Of a DNA stretch of 25,684 nucleotides, positions 13,381-22,045 are shown in pieces. A program made the position numbers and the translations under genes. The stretch covers positions 1 through 25,684 of the forward strand of contig JAQBPL010000373.1 in the NCBI GenBank assembly GCA_028287545.1, written 5' to 3'. The notes under the pieces were generated by a model. That model saw only the letters and a list, made by a program, of their open reading frames with translations. It searched no databases and was not told the DNA's origin. The number at the start of each line of letters is the position of its first letter. Position 1 is the stretch's first letter. Source of the stretch: Vulcanimicrobiota bacterium (GTDB taxonomy: Bacteria > Eremiobacterota > Eremiobacteria > Baltobacterales > Baltobacteraceae).

Positions 13381-13394
13381 AGACATATGGCGAT
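13363..13394. promoter_or_regulatory. Inverted repeat around the arsR promoter and start codon, candidate autoregulatory operator
   Basis: ATCGCCA (13363-13369) and TGGCGAT (13388-13394) are perfect complements separated by 18 bp. One arm lies in the -35/-10 spacer and the other overlaps the start codon. A bound ArsR dimer would cover the -10 and the transcription start, the usual mode of repression in this family. Confidence 0.5.
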
Positions 13395-13731
13395 GAATGC
13401 ACCGGCCGATCGTCTCAGCATGGCCTTCGCCGCCCTCGCGGATCCGACGAGGCGCGCAATCCTGGCGCGTCTCGCGTCGGGAGATGCGGACGTCTCGGAA
13501 CTCATGAAGCCGTTCCCCCTGAGTCAGCCGACGATCTCCAAGCATCTCAAGGTGCTCGAGAGAGCGGGCCTCGTGACGCGCGGGCGCGATGCGCAGCGGC
13601 GTCCGCGCACGCTCGCGGCCGTTCCGCTCAAGGAGATCGCCGACTGGGTGGAACCCTATCGCCGCCTTTGGGAGCAGAAATTCGCCCGTCTTGACGGCTA
13701 CCTCGCCGAGCTGCAGCAGAAAGAGAAGTGA
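13387..13731 (+). CDS. ArsR-family regulator (SRPBCC-linked type)
   Basis: The 114-aa product is a winged helix-turn-helix repressor. Residues 10-30 hold the LADPTRRAILARLA helix, and 45-60 the recognition helix SQPTISKHLKVLERAG, with the wing at 62-80. The metal-binding ELCVCDL motif of arsenic/zinc sensors is absent; this subgroup is commonly found beside SRPBCC (AHSA1) genes, as here. The ATG at 13387 sits at the predicted transcription start with no Shine-Dalgarno. An in-frame ATG at 13393 is the alternative, also without one. The stop is 1 bp from the SRPBCC start, and a hydrolase follows, so all three are likely one operon repressed by this protein. The inducer is unknown. Confidence 0.9.
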   Translation: MAMNAPADRLSMAFAALADPTRRAILARLASGDADVSELMKPFPLSQPTISKHLKVLERAGLVTRGRDAQRRPRTLAAVPLKEIADWVEPYRRLWEQKFARLDGYLAELQQKEK

Positions 13732-13732
13732 C

Positions 13733-14206
13733 GTGCTCGAAAAGCTTCGTCCCGGCGCGGACGCCGCAAAGCCCACGATCGTGATGACGCACGTCTTCGA
13801 TGCGCCGCGCGCCGTCGTCTTCGATGCGTGGACGAAGGCCGAGCACGTCACGCAGTGGTGGGATCCGAGCGGCGAGCCGCTCGCCGTTTGCGAAATCGAT
13901 CTGCGGCCGAACGGAACGTTTCGCTGGGTGCACGGCGGCGCGAACGGAGCGGACTACCCGTTCACCGGCACCTATCAGGAAATCGCGCCGCCCGAACGTC
14001 TCGTGTTCACGTCGCAGGCCGGTCCAGGCAGCCCCGAATCGGTCGGAACGCTCGTCTTTACGGAGGACGGGAAGCAGACGAAGCTCACGCTGACGATCGA
14101 ATGCAAGTCGATCGAGGATCGCGACGCGCTGCTGGAGATGCGCGTCGAGGCCGGCACGGCGCAAACGCTGAAGAACCTCGCCGAATACCTTCACACGATC
14201 GCGTAA
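13733..14206 (+). CDS. SRPBCC domain protein (AHSA1-like)
   Basis: The 157-aa product fits the START-like SRPBCC fold of the Aha1/AHSA1 group. It opens with a strand VMTHVFDAPRAVVFDAWTKA and continues with EHVTQWWDP, CEIDLRPNGTFRW, the central GTYQEIAPPERLVFTSQ and a C-terminal helix ETAGTAQTLKNLAEYL-like (here VEAGTAQTLKNLAEYLH). These are the standard landmarks: a 'W..W' helix turn, 'D.RpGG.fr' strand and 'P.rl.ft' strand. The fold makes a hydrophobic ligand pocket; the ligand is unknown. The GTG at 13733 follows the ArsR stop by one base, with AGAGAAG upstream within the end of arsR. Co-expression with the regulator suggests that the pocket or its ligand belongs to the same response. Confidence 0.85.
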   Translation: MLEKLRPGADAAKPTIVMTHVFDAPRAVVFDAWTKAEHVTQWWDPSGEPLAVCEIDLRPNGTFRWVHGGANGADYPFTGTYQEIAPPERLVFTSQAGPGSPESVGTLVFTEDGKQTKLTLTIECKSIEDRDALLEMRVEAGTAQTLKNLAEYLHTIA

Positions 14207-14219
14207 GGAGACAGCGACC

Positions 14220-15047
14220 ATGTCCACCAAGATTGCGCCGTCGACGGCGACTTCTCAAGATTTCGTGCGCTCGAACGACGGCACGGAGATCGCGTTCGAC
14301 CGGCGCGGTCAGGGACCGGCCGTGATTCTGGTCGACGGCGCACTCTGCTATCGAGGGATGGGCCCGAGCGGGCCGCTGGCCGAACTCCTCGCGCAGCGCT
14401 TCACCGTGTTCACCTATGACCGTCGCGGTCGCGGCGCCAGCAGCGATACGGCGCCGTACGCCGTGGAGCGTGAGGTCGAAGACATCGAGGCGCTCCTCGG
14501 CGAAGCCGGCGGTACCGCGTTCGTATCGGGTGTTTCGTCCGGCGCAGCGCTTGCAGTCGAGGCGGCGAATCGGCTGAGCGGCATCGAGAAGCTGGCGTTG
14601 TACGAAGCGCCGTTCATCGTCGACGACAGCCGTTCCACGACGCAGGACGGTTGGACCCGGATCGGCGAGGCCGTCGCGGCCGATCGGCGCAGCGACGCGG
14701 TGCGGCTCTTCATGAAGATGGTCGGCGTCCCCGACGTCTTCATCGCGCTGATGCGGCTCATGCCCGTATGGTCGAAGCTCAAAGCGGTTGCGCACACGCT
14801 CCCGTACGACGGCGCGCTCGTGGCGGACAACCAGCGCGGCGCGCCGCTGCCCGCCGGCCGCTGGTCGTCCGTCACGATCCCCTCACTCGTCATGGACGGC
14901 GGAAAAAGCCCCACCTGGATGCGCAACGCGAACCGCGCGCTCGCGAGCGCATTGCCGAACGCCGAGTACCGCACGCTCGAAGGGCAGACGCATATGCTCA
15001 GCGCGAAGGTGCACGCGCAGGTGCTGGTCGAGTTTTTCCGAGAGTAG
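14220..15047 (+). CDS. Alpha/beta hydrolase
   Basis: The 275-aa product is an alpha/beta-hydrolase fold enzyme without a signal peptide. The sequence shows the oxyanion strand VILVDGAL, the FTYDRRGRGASSD turn, and a nucleophile elbow GVSSG with S106. A late LVMDGG strand may give the acid, and QTHML (His near residue 258) the general base. The elbow reads V-S-S rather than the more usual H-S-M/L, and HG at the oxyanion strand is replaced by DG. AAGGAG at 14205-14210, 9 nt ahead, fixes the ATG. It is the last gene after the ArsR-SRPBCC pair and converges on ureD. The substrate is not predictable; an esterase or C-C hydrolase is possible. Confidence 0.85.
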   Translation: MSTKIAPSTATSQDFVRSNDGTEIAFDRRGQGPAVILVDGALCYRGMGPSGPLAELLAQRFTVFTYDRRGRGASSDTAPYAVEREVEDIEALLGEAGGTAFVSGVSSGAALAVEAANRLSGIEKLALYEAPFIVDDSRSTTQDGWTRIGEAVAADRRSDAVRLFMKMVGVPDVFIALMRLMPVWSKLKAVAHTLPYDGALVADNQRGAPLPAGRWSSVTIPSLVMDGGKSPTWMRNANRALASALPNAEYRTLEGQTHMLSAKVHAQVLVEFFRE

Positions 15048-15087
15048 CGGGACGTCCGGTTTCGTAGCCATTTCCCGTGCGGCGCTT

Positions 15088-15792
15088 TTACGGCACCGCT
15101 GCCGTGCGGATCGCGGCGAGGGCGGCCTGCACCGGCCACACCTCCGGACCGATGACGCGCACGAGGACGTCGCCGTCGCGGGTGACGCCGATCCCGGCGC
15201 GCACCCCGGCGCAGCGGTCGGCGGCGCGGTCGACTGCCGCGACGTCGACGGCACCGAGGATCACGAGCGTTCCGATCGCCGCGTCGTCGTCATCGCCGGC
15301 ATCGAAGCGCAGTGCATCGACGAGCGCGAGGCGGCCCGCGCGCGTCGCGACGGTGACGACGCGCAGCGCGGCGCCGCGCTCACGGCGGACGAGTTCGACG
15401 ACGTGCGCGCGCGCGCCGGGCTCGAGGCGCAGCGTGAGACGTGCGGCGTAGGCAGCGCCGTCCGCGACGAGCGTCGGCTCTGCGAGGAGCTCCAGGAACG
15501 AACCTGCCTCAAGGGTCCACTCGGCGACGCTCGTCGCAGCTTCGGGGCCGGAGAGCACGCGCGTCGCCATCTGCGCGCCGACGATCAAGTGCGCACCGCG
15601 CGTGACGCGGCCGCTCACCGCGAACGCGTCGCCCCGCACCATGCCGGGGCCAAGCTGGCTGACGACGACGCGCGCGGCTTCGCCATCGCGGAACGGCCGG
15701 CTGGTGCGCCACAAGCCGTCGGCGCGCATCCTCGTGAGGATCGTGCGTCCGTCACGTTCGTGCGCTTCGATCGCGAGCGAATTCGCGATCAC
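15088..15792 (-). CDS. ureD: Urease accessory protein UreD (UreH)
   Basis: The 234-aa product is the scaffold that joins apourease and recruits UreF and UreG during nickel loading. Recognisable parts are the N-terminal strand [19 protein letters not shown], the family core [21 protein letters not shown] followed by a QMATRVL strand, and [14 protein letters not shown]. It is shorter than many UreD proteins (260-280) because the N-terminus is compact. The GTG at 15792 overlaps the ureG stop (GTGA), so it is the seventh and last gene of the operon. The 40-bp gap to the convergent hydrolase shows no clear terminator. Sequence divergence is high, as usual for UreD, but context makes the call secure. 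Confidence 0.9.
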   Translation of the reverse strand: MIANSLAIEAHERDGRTILTRMRADGLWRTSRPFRDGEAARVVVSQLGPGMVRGDAFAVSGRVTRGAHLIVGAQMATRVLSGPEAATSVAEWTLEAGSFLELLAEPTLVADGAAYAARLTLRLEPGARAHVVELVRRERGAALRVVTVATRAGRLALVDALRFDAGDDDDAAIGTLVILGAVDVAAVDRAADRCAGVRAGIGVTRDGDVLVRVIGPEVWPVQAALAAIRTAAVP

Positions 15793-16400
15793 GCGATGCC
15801 GTCGAGCAGGGCGGCGCGTTCGACGAACTCGACGACGCCGCCGACGCCGACGCCGTGGCGCAGGTCGGTGAAGACAAAAGGACGCGTGCCGCGCGCGGCG
15901 GCTGCGTCGCGGCGCATCCGTTCGAGATCGGCGCCGACGTGCGGCGCGAGATCGATCTTGTTGATCACGAGCAGGTCGGCGCGCGTGATTCCCGGGCCGC
16001 CCTTCGCCGGGATCTTGTCGCCGCCGGCGACGTCGATCACGTAGATCGTCACGTCGGCGAGATCGGGGCTGAACGTGGCGGCGAGGTTGTCGCCGCCGCT
16101 CTCCACGAACGCGAGCGCCAACGCGGGAAAACGCCGTTCGAGGTCGGCGATCGCCTGCAGGTTCATCGAAGCGTCCTCGCGGATCGCCGTGTGCGGACAG
16201 CCGCCGGTTTCGACGCCGACGATGCGTTCCGCGGGAAGGCAACCGCTCCGTACGAGGATCTGCGCGTCTTCCTGGGTGTAGATGTCGTTGGTCACGACCG
16301 CGAGATCGAAGCGCGGGTAGAGCCGGCGCGCGAGCGCTTCGACGAGCGCCGTTTTGCCGGCGCCGACGGGACCGCCGATGCCGACGCGGACGGCGCTCAC
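15789..16400 (-). CDS. ureG: Urease accessory GTPase UreG
   Basis: The 203-aa product is the SIMIBI-class GTPase that powers nickel delivery to urease. The P-loop GPVGAGKT spans residues 10-17, and the nickel-binding Cys-Pro-His motif is C68-P69-H70 in VETGGCPH. The switch segment ESGGDNL is at 100-106 and the guanine-specificity motif NKID at 147-150. Length is normal for the family. The GTG at 16400 overlaps the ureF stop (GTGA), and its own stop overlaps the ureD GTG. No His-rich N-terminal extension is present; the His-rich region in this operon is instead the tail of UreE. Confidence 0.97.
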   Translation of the reverse strand: MSAVRVGIGGPVGAGKTALVEALARRLYPRFDLAVVTNDIYTQEDAQILVRSGCLPAERIVGVETGGCPHTAIREDASMNLQAIADLERRFPALALAFVESGGDNLAATFSPDLADVTIYVIDVAGGDKIPAKGGPGITRADLLVINKIDLAPHVGADLERMRRDAAAARGTRPFVFTDLRHGVGVGGVVEFVERAALLDGIA

Positions 16401-17071
16401 GAGGCGAACAGCCTTCCGTCGAGACGGCGGTGGCGCAAGCCGTCGATCTCGATCGCGGGCGCCGCCGTCGCCAGGTCGTCGATGCCGCGCGCGCTCGCCG
16501 CGCGTGCGACCGCCGCGTCGAGCGCCGGGCGCAGCGACCAGCGCGCGTGCGCGACCGCGCGCTGACCGAGCGGGGCGGCGCGCGCGGCGACCGAGGCGAG
16601 CGTCGCGACCGTGGTGGTGACGTGCGCGGTCAGCGCGGTGCGCCAGACGATTCCGCACGCGTCGTACCCGAGCGCAGCGGCGAGCACGTGCTGGCCCTCG
16701 CAGCGTCCCGCCGCGATCCCCTCGGCGTAGCGCGCGAGCGCGGCCGACGTCAAGCCGAGCGCGTCGAAGGTTGCAAGCGTCGCGCGCGCTAGGTGCGCGT
16801 TGGCGCGGCGCAGCTCCGCATTCGGCTGCGACGCGGCGAGCCGGTCGTCGAGCGTCTCGGCGTCGATACCGTCGCGCGACGCGAGCACGAACGCGGCGCC
16901 GTCGAGCGGCGCGAACGCGCCGTGCAGGTATGCGCGCAGCCAAGCGGTGAGCGATGCTTCGTCGCGCACGCGGCCTTCGACGATCGCCGTCTCCAACCCG
17001 AACGAGTGCGCGAAGGCGCCGGCCGGGAACGCCGCGTCGGCGAGCTGCAGCAGCGCCGTGAGCTCACTCAT
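16397..17071 (-). CDS. ureF: Urease accessory protein UreF
   Basis: The 224-aa all-helical product matches UreF, which with UreD forms the apourease activation complex and gates UreG. The N-terminal signature [21 protein letters not shown] is intact in pattern (family: D..FP.G.F.HS.GLE). The helix around [11 protein letters not shown] and the C-terminal [11 protein letters not shown] stretch are also where expected. The ATG at 17071 lies 8 bases inside the end of ureE (ATGAGTGA arrangement), so translation is coupled. Confidence 0.93.
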   Translation of the reverse strand: MSELTALLQLADAAFPAGAFAHSFGLETAIVEGRVRDEASLTAWLRAYLHGAFAPLDGAAFVLASRDGIDAETLDDRLAASQPNAELRRANAHLARATLATFDALGLTSAALARYAEGIAAGRCEGQHVLAAALGYDACGIVWRTALTAHVTTTVATLASVAARAAPLGQRAVAHARWSLRPALDAAVARAASARGIDDLATAAPAIEIDGLRHRRLDGRLFAS

Positions 17072-17512
17072 GACGATGCGGCGCGTGCGCGTGGCGGAAC
17101 GGTTCGGGAACGACCCGCGTCGCCCGCGTCACCGGCACGTCGTGTTCCTCGAAGAGCGCGGGGAGGAGCGGATCGTAGCGGACGACGACCTCGCCGCCGT
17201 CGATCTGCACGGGCAGATGCCGATTGCCGAGCGCGTGTCCGAGCGCGAGCGCGGAGGCGATCGTCCCGGGATGCCCGACGAGCACGTCGTCAGGCGCGAC
17301 GGCGACCGCGATGACCACCCGCTCGTCGGCATGGATGACGTCGCCGTCGCGCAGACGCCGCCCGCCGGAGAATCGGAGCCCGATCTCGCCGCAGCTTGTC
17401 GAAAGGCGCAGCAGCCGCTTCGCGCAGTCGTCGCTGTGGACCGGGATGCGCTCGATCCGGCGCGAGGCGATCGGAAAGTCGCGCAGATTGCCGAGCGGCT
17501 CGTCGCGTACCA

Positions 17513-17513
<1 letters not shown>
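17064..17513 (-). CDS. ureE: Urease accessory nickel chaperone UreE
   Basis: The 149-aa product has the two UreE domains. An N-terminal peptide-binding half (about 1-70) contains the typical TSCGEIGLRFSGGRRLRDGD. The C-terminal metal-binding half (about 72-149) contains LGHALGNRHLPVQI; His99 in GNRH is the conserved dimer-interface nickel ligand. The tail [11 protein letters not shown] has five His residues and should bind additional nickel. The ATG at 17513 shares a base with the ureC TGA (TGATG arrangement). Confidence 0.95.
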
Positions 17514-19218
<1,705 letters not shown>

Positions 19219-19222
<4 letters not shown>

Positions 19223-19506
19223 GCCCGCTGCTTCGGCACGCGCCGCTCGCCGCCGGTCGCGACGAGCTCGACCGGCCGCTCGATGCCGGGTTCGAAGCGC
19301 ACTGCGGTCCCAGCCGGAATGTCCAGACACATCCCCGCCGCGGCGGCGCGGTCGAACCGCAGCGCGGCGTTGACGTCCGCGAAGTGCGCGTGCGAGCCGA
19401 CCTGAATCGGACGATCGCCGGTGTTCGCGACGACCACGCTCGCGCGGTCGCGTCCAGCGCGCAGCGCGATCGTGCCCGGCGCCGTGACGATTTCGCCCGG
19501 CGTCAC
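19219..19506 (-). CDS. ureB: Urease subunit beta
   Basis: The 95-aa structural subunit starts [14 protein letters not shown], close to the family's PGE...G.I.LN pattern. It contains the [22 protein letters not shown] block in pattern, with the Ser-His pair of the family, then GTAVRFEPG and a basic C-terminus. The GTG at 19506 overlaps the ureA stop (GTGA). Length is slightly below the usual 100-106. Separate ureA and ureB genes are the common bacterial layout, in contrast to the fused Helicobacter form. Confidence 0.97.
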
Positions 19507-19805
19507 GGAATCGGCTCGTGGATCGTCACGAGCTTGCTTCCATCGGGGAACGTCGCCTCGATCTGCACCTCGCCGAGCATCTCCGGGATCCCCTCCATCA
19601 CGTCGTCGCGGCTCAGCACCGTGCGCCCGCGGTCCATCAAGTCCGCGACGCTCGCGCCGTCGCGCGCGCCTTCGAGGACGAACGACGAGATGACGGCGAT
19701 CGCTTCGGGATGGTTCAGCCGCACGCCGCGCGCGCGACGCCGCCATGCCAACTCCGCCGCGTAGCTGAGCAGCAACTTGTCCCGCTCGACGTCGGTCAAA
19801 CGCAT
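19503..19805 (-). CDS. ureA: Urease subunit gamma
   Basis: The 100-aa product is a textbook Ure[21 protein letters not shown], the [14 protein letters not shown] block, then [22 protein letters not shown] and the closing HEPIP. The ATG at 19805 has GAGG five bases upstream. It is the first gene of ureABCEFGD on the minus strand, divergent from a secreted hydrolase with 94 bp between the start codons. No consensus sigma-70 promoter was found there; a small imperfect hairpin (GGGAG/CTCCC, 19819-19840) lies in the leader region. No nickel riboswitch is recognised. Confidence 0.98.
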   Translation of the reverse strand: MRLTDVERDKLLLSYAAELAWRRRARGVRLNHPEAIAVISSFVLEGARDGASVADLMDRGRTVLSRDDVMEGIPEMLGEVQIEATFPDGSKLVTIHEPIP

Positions 19806-19899
19806 TGCGCCTCGCTTTGGGAGTCCCGCGTTCGGCTCCCGCGCACTATTGCCGTCGCGATCCGAGGATGCCTGGGACATATGGCCAAACGAGCGGCGC

Positions 19900-20655
19900 A
19901 TGCGCGTCTTGCTCTGGGCTTCGGTTCTCTTGCTCACGGCGACGACCGCTGCCCAAGCGCGGCCCCCGCTCGTCGTGCACGCGAACGCCGTCCTTCCGCA
20001 GCCCGCCTCGACGGCACCGGTCGCTCGCTGGACGAACGCAACGGGGCGGACGACCACGTCGCTGGTCGCTGAGGGCGCGACGCTGCGCGGCTGGTCGTAC
20101 GACGGGAGCGACCCGACCGCTCCGACCGTCGTCTTCTTCAACGCGAGCGGGATGCTGCTCGACGAAGGCGACGAAATGTACCGCATGATCGCAAAGCAAG
20201 GGCCGCCGGTCGTCGTTTTCGACTACCGCGGATTCGGATTCAGTTCGGGGCGGCCCGACGTCCCCGCGATGCAGCGCGACGCGGTCCGCATCGTCGACTC
20301 CGTGGTGCAGTCTCCCGGCCGGGCCAGCGTCGTCGTGTACGGCTTTTCGCTCGGCACCGCGATGGCGGGATTCGTCGCTGCGCGCCGGCCGGTAGCCGGG
20401 CTGATCCTCGCGGCACCCCTTGCAAGCGTGCGCGGATTCGTCAAGAGCACGCGCGCACCGCTGCTGATCATCCACGGCACGAGCGACGCCGACGTCCCGA
20501 TCGCTGGAGGCCGCGAAGTGTTCGCAGCGAGCGAATCGCCCCGCAAGCGTTTCGTCGCGATCGCGGGTGCGACGCACGCGGGCGCGGTCAACTCGCCGGA
20601 GTCGTTCGCCGCTGTGCGCACGTTCGTGGCGTCGCTGAAGGGAGCCGCGCAGTGA
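19900..20655 (+). CDS. Secreted alpha/beta hydrolase without the usual cap
   Basis: The 251-aa product has a Sec signal peptide (residues 1-20, ending AAQA). The fold is an alpha/beta hydrolase of the serine aminopeptidase/BEM46-YfhR type: [11 protein letters not shown], nucleophile S150 in GFSLG, acid D196 in GTSDADVP and base H226 in ATHAG. Between the strand ending AAPLAS (about 175) and APLLIIHG (about 186) only about a dozen residues remain, whereas related enzymes usually have 35-50. The lid region thus seems deleted, leaving an open active site. The ATG at 19900 was chosen for the signal peptide, and GAGCGG is a weak ribosome site. Its stop overlaps the next gene (GTGA), making it the first gene of a four-gene operon. 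Likely periplasmic or exported; substrate unknown. Confidence 0.78.
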   Translation: MRVLLWASVLLLTATTAAQARPPLVVHANAVLPQPASTAPVARWTNATGRTTTSLVAEGATLRGWSYDGSDPTAPTVVFFNASGMLLDEGDEMYRMIAKQGPPVVVFDYRGFGFSSGRPDVPAMQRDAVRIVDSVVQSPGRASVVVYGFSLGTAMAGFVAARRPVAGLILAAPLASVRGFVKSTRAPLLIIHGTSDADVPIAGGREVFAASESPRKRFVAIAGATHAGAVNSPESFAAVRTFVASLKGAAQ

Positions 20656-21233
20656 AGGTCGGGAGAATGGTGCGCAGGTACGTCGTGCCCGCGCTGCTGG
20701 TGCTTTTCGCGAGCGCGCAAAGCCCTGCGCCCGGCGATCCGTCACAGGCGTGGTGCACGACGATCCCACTGCCGCGTGCCGACTTTCCGTCGCTGCAGAG
20801 CAACGTCGACACCCAAACGATCCATCATTCGCGCGCGCTGCCGTGCCGGCCGCTCGACGTGCGGACTCCGCGAGCGACGCTGCACCTGGCGGTCGCCGAC
20901 GATGCGGCGCTGCGCGAACACGGGCTGATGAACGTGCCGTTCGTCCCGGCCGGTCAAGGGATGCTCTTCGTGTTTCCCGACGGCGATCAGCGGCGCAGCT
21001 TCTGGATGAAGAACACGATCGCACCGCTCGACATGCTGTTCGTCGACGGCGCGGGGACGATCACTTCGATCGCCGCCAACGTCCCGGCGACGGCGCCCGG
21101 AACCCCCGACGACCAGGTCGCGCGCCGCGACGGCCTCGGCCGCTACGTCATCGAGCTCGGAGCCGGGGACGCCGCGCGGCTGAGCCTGCGTGCAGGAGAC
21201 CGGCTCTCGATCCCACCCGTCGGCGGGCGATGA
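20652..21233 (+). CDS. Secreted DUF192 family protein
   Basis: The 193-aa product has a signal peptide (hydrophobic run PALLVLFASA) and a 45-residue lead containing two Cys. A complete DUF192 domain follows (about 75-190): REHGLMNVPFVPAGQGMLFVF, SFWMKNTIAPLDMLFVD, and the ending GLGRYVIELGAGDAARLSLRAGD. The FWMKNT-x4-LDM signature is diagnostic. The family's biochemical role is not established to my knowledge; members are usually exported or haloarchaeal small beta-barrels. AAGGGAG at 20638-20644 supports GTG at 20652, which overlaps the previous stop. In-frame ATG at 20667 and GTG at 20670 behind GGGAG are alternatives. Its stop overlaps the next gene (ATGA). Confidence 0.85.
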   Translation: MKVGRMVRRYVVPALLVLFASAQSPAPGDPSQAWCTTIPLPRADFPSLQSNVDTQTIHHSRALPCRPLDVRTPRATLHLAVADDAALREHGLMNVPFVPAGQGMLFVFPDGDQRRSFWMKNTIAPLDMLFVDGAGTITSIAANVPATAPGTPDDQVARRDGLGRYVIELGAGDAARLSLRAGDRLSIPPVGGR

Positions 21234-22045
21234 GCATGGCGCGCGCGCTGGCGGCGGTCGTCGTCGCGTTTGCGTGCTGCGCCCAGTCGCCTGCGCCCGG
21301 AGCGCTCACCGGCGAGCAGATCCTCGCCCGCGCGAAAGCGGTCTTTCGCGCGCACGAGCGGCCGAAGTACGTCGTGTACACGCTGGTTCGGCGCGATCAG
21401 CACAACGCCGTCCCGGACTTCGCGAACAGCTACACGCTCAAGATCTGGTGCCGCACGACCGACCGCTCGGCACTCACGCGTCTCGTCTGGAACGGCACGG
21501 CCTACGGCGCGATGGAGAACATCATCGTGGGATTCGACGGCTACGTCGATCCCGGGCCTCCGACCGCCGACGTCTTCGAGCGCGCGCTGTACGCCCGCGC
21601 GACCCTCTCGCCGGAACCGGTTCCGGTCGGAACGGACCTTCAGACGATCGGCAGCGTGCGCGTGCAGGCGGACTACGACTACCGCGTCCGGCGCGCGGGG
21701 CGCGACGGTGACGCCTGGCATCTCGCGCTCGAACCCGTGCGCGACCCGCAGCGCAACCGCATCGACGACCTGTGGGTCGACGCGGCGACGTTCGAGATCC
21801 GCCGCTTACGCGTGCGCGACCATCTGTATCTGGGGATGTCGGGTGCGGCGATCGACGACGAGTTCGACGTCGCGTTCGTGATGCGCGACGGGCTGCCGCT
21901 GATCGATTCGATCCGCGGCGAAACCCCCGGCGGCGAGTACCGCACGAACTACGCTTTCGCCGCCGTCTCGTTTCCCCAAACGCTCCCGTCGTGGTATTTC
22001 GAGCCGAACACGTACGGCGCGCACCGCGCGGAGGCGCCGACGTGA
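21230..22045 (+). CDS. Exported protein, possibly LolA/LppX-like fold; function unknown
   Basis: The 271-aa product has a signal sequence (MSMARALAAVVVAFACCAQS). It ends in a Cys pair that might be a degenerate lipobox, so it is either secreted or lipid-anchored. It then begins with a helix (GEQILARAKAVFRAHERP), followed by long antiparallel strands (KYVVYTLVRRDQ, SYTLKIWCRT, WHLALEPV, LWVDAATFEIRRLRV, DEFDVAFVMRDGLPLID). A helix followed by a curved sheet with the 'LWVDaaTfeirrl' turn resembles lipoprotein-sorting (LolA/outer-membrane lipoprotein carrier) folds. I cannot assign the family firmly. The ATG at 21230 overlaps the DUF192 stop, and its own stop overlaps the sensor phosphatase GTG, so it is translated as part of the operon. 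Confidence 0.6.
   Translation: MSMARALAAVVVAFACCAQSPAPGALTGEQILARAKAVFRAHERPKYVVYTLVRRDQHNAVPDFANSYTLKIWCRTTDRSALTRLVWNGTAYGAMENIIVGFDGYVDPGPPTADVFERALYARATLSPEPVPVGTDLQTIGSVRVQADYDYRVRRAGRDGDAWHLALEPVRDPQRNRIDDLWVDAATFEIRRLRVRDHLYLGMSGAAIDDEFDVAFVMRDGLPLIDSIRGETPGGEYRTNYAFAAVSFPQTLPSWYFEPNTYGAHRAEAPT

Noticed and set aside
15048..15087. Terminator between the alpha/beta hydrolase and ureD
   Set aside because: Only the small palindrome GGACGTCC is seen, with no extended stem or T-run.
19819..19840. GGGAG/CTCCC hairpin in the ureA leader as a nickel or urea riboswitch
   Set aside because: Short imperfect stem with no match to known riboswitch cores; mentioned only under ureA.
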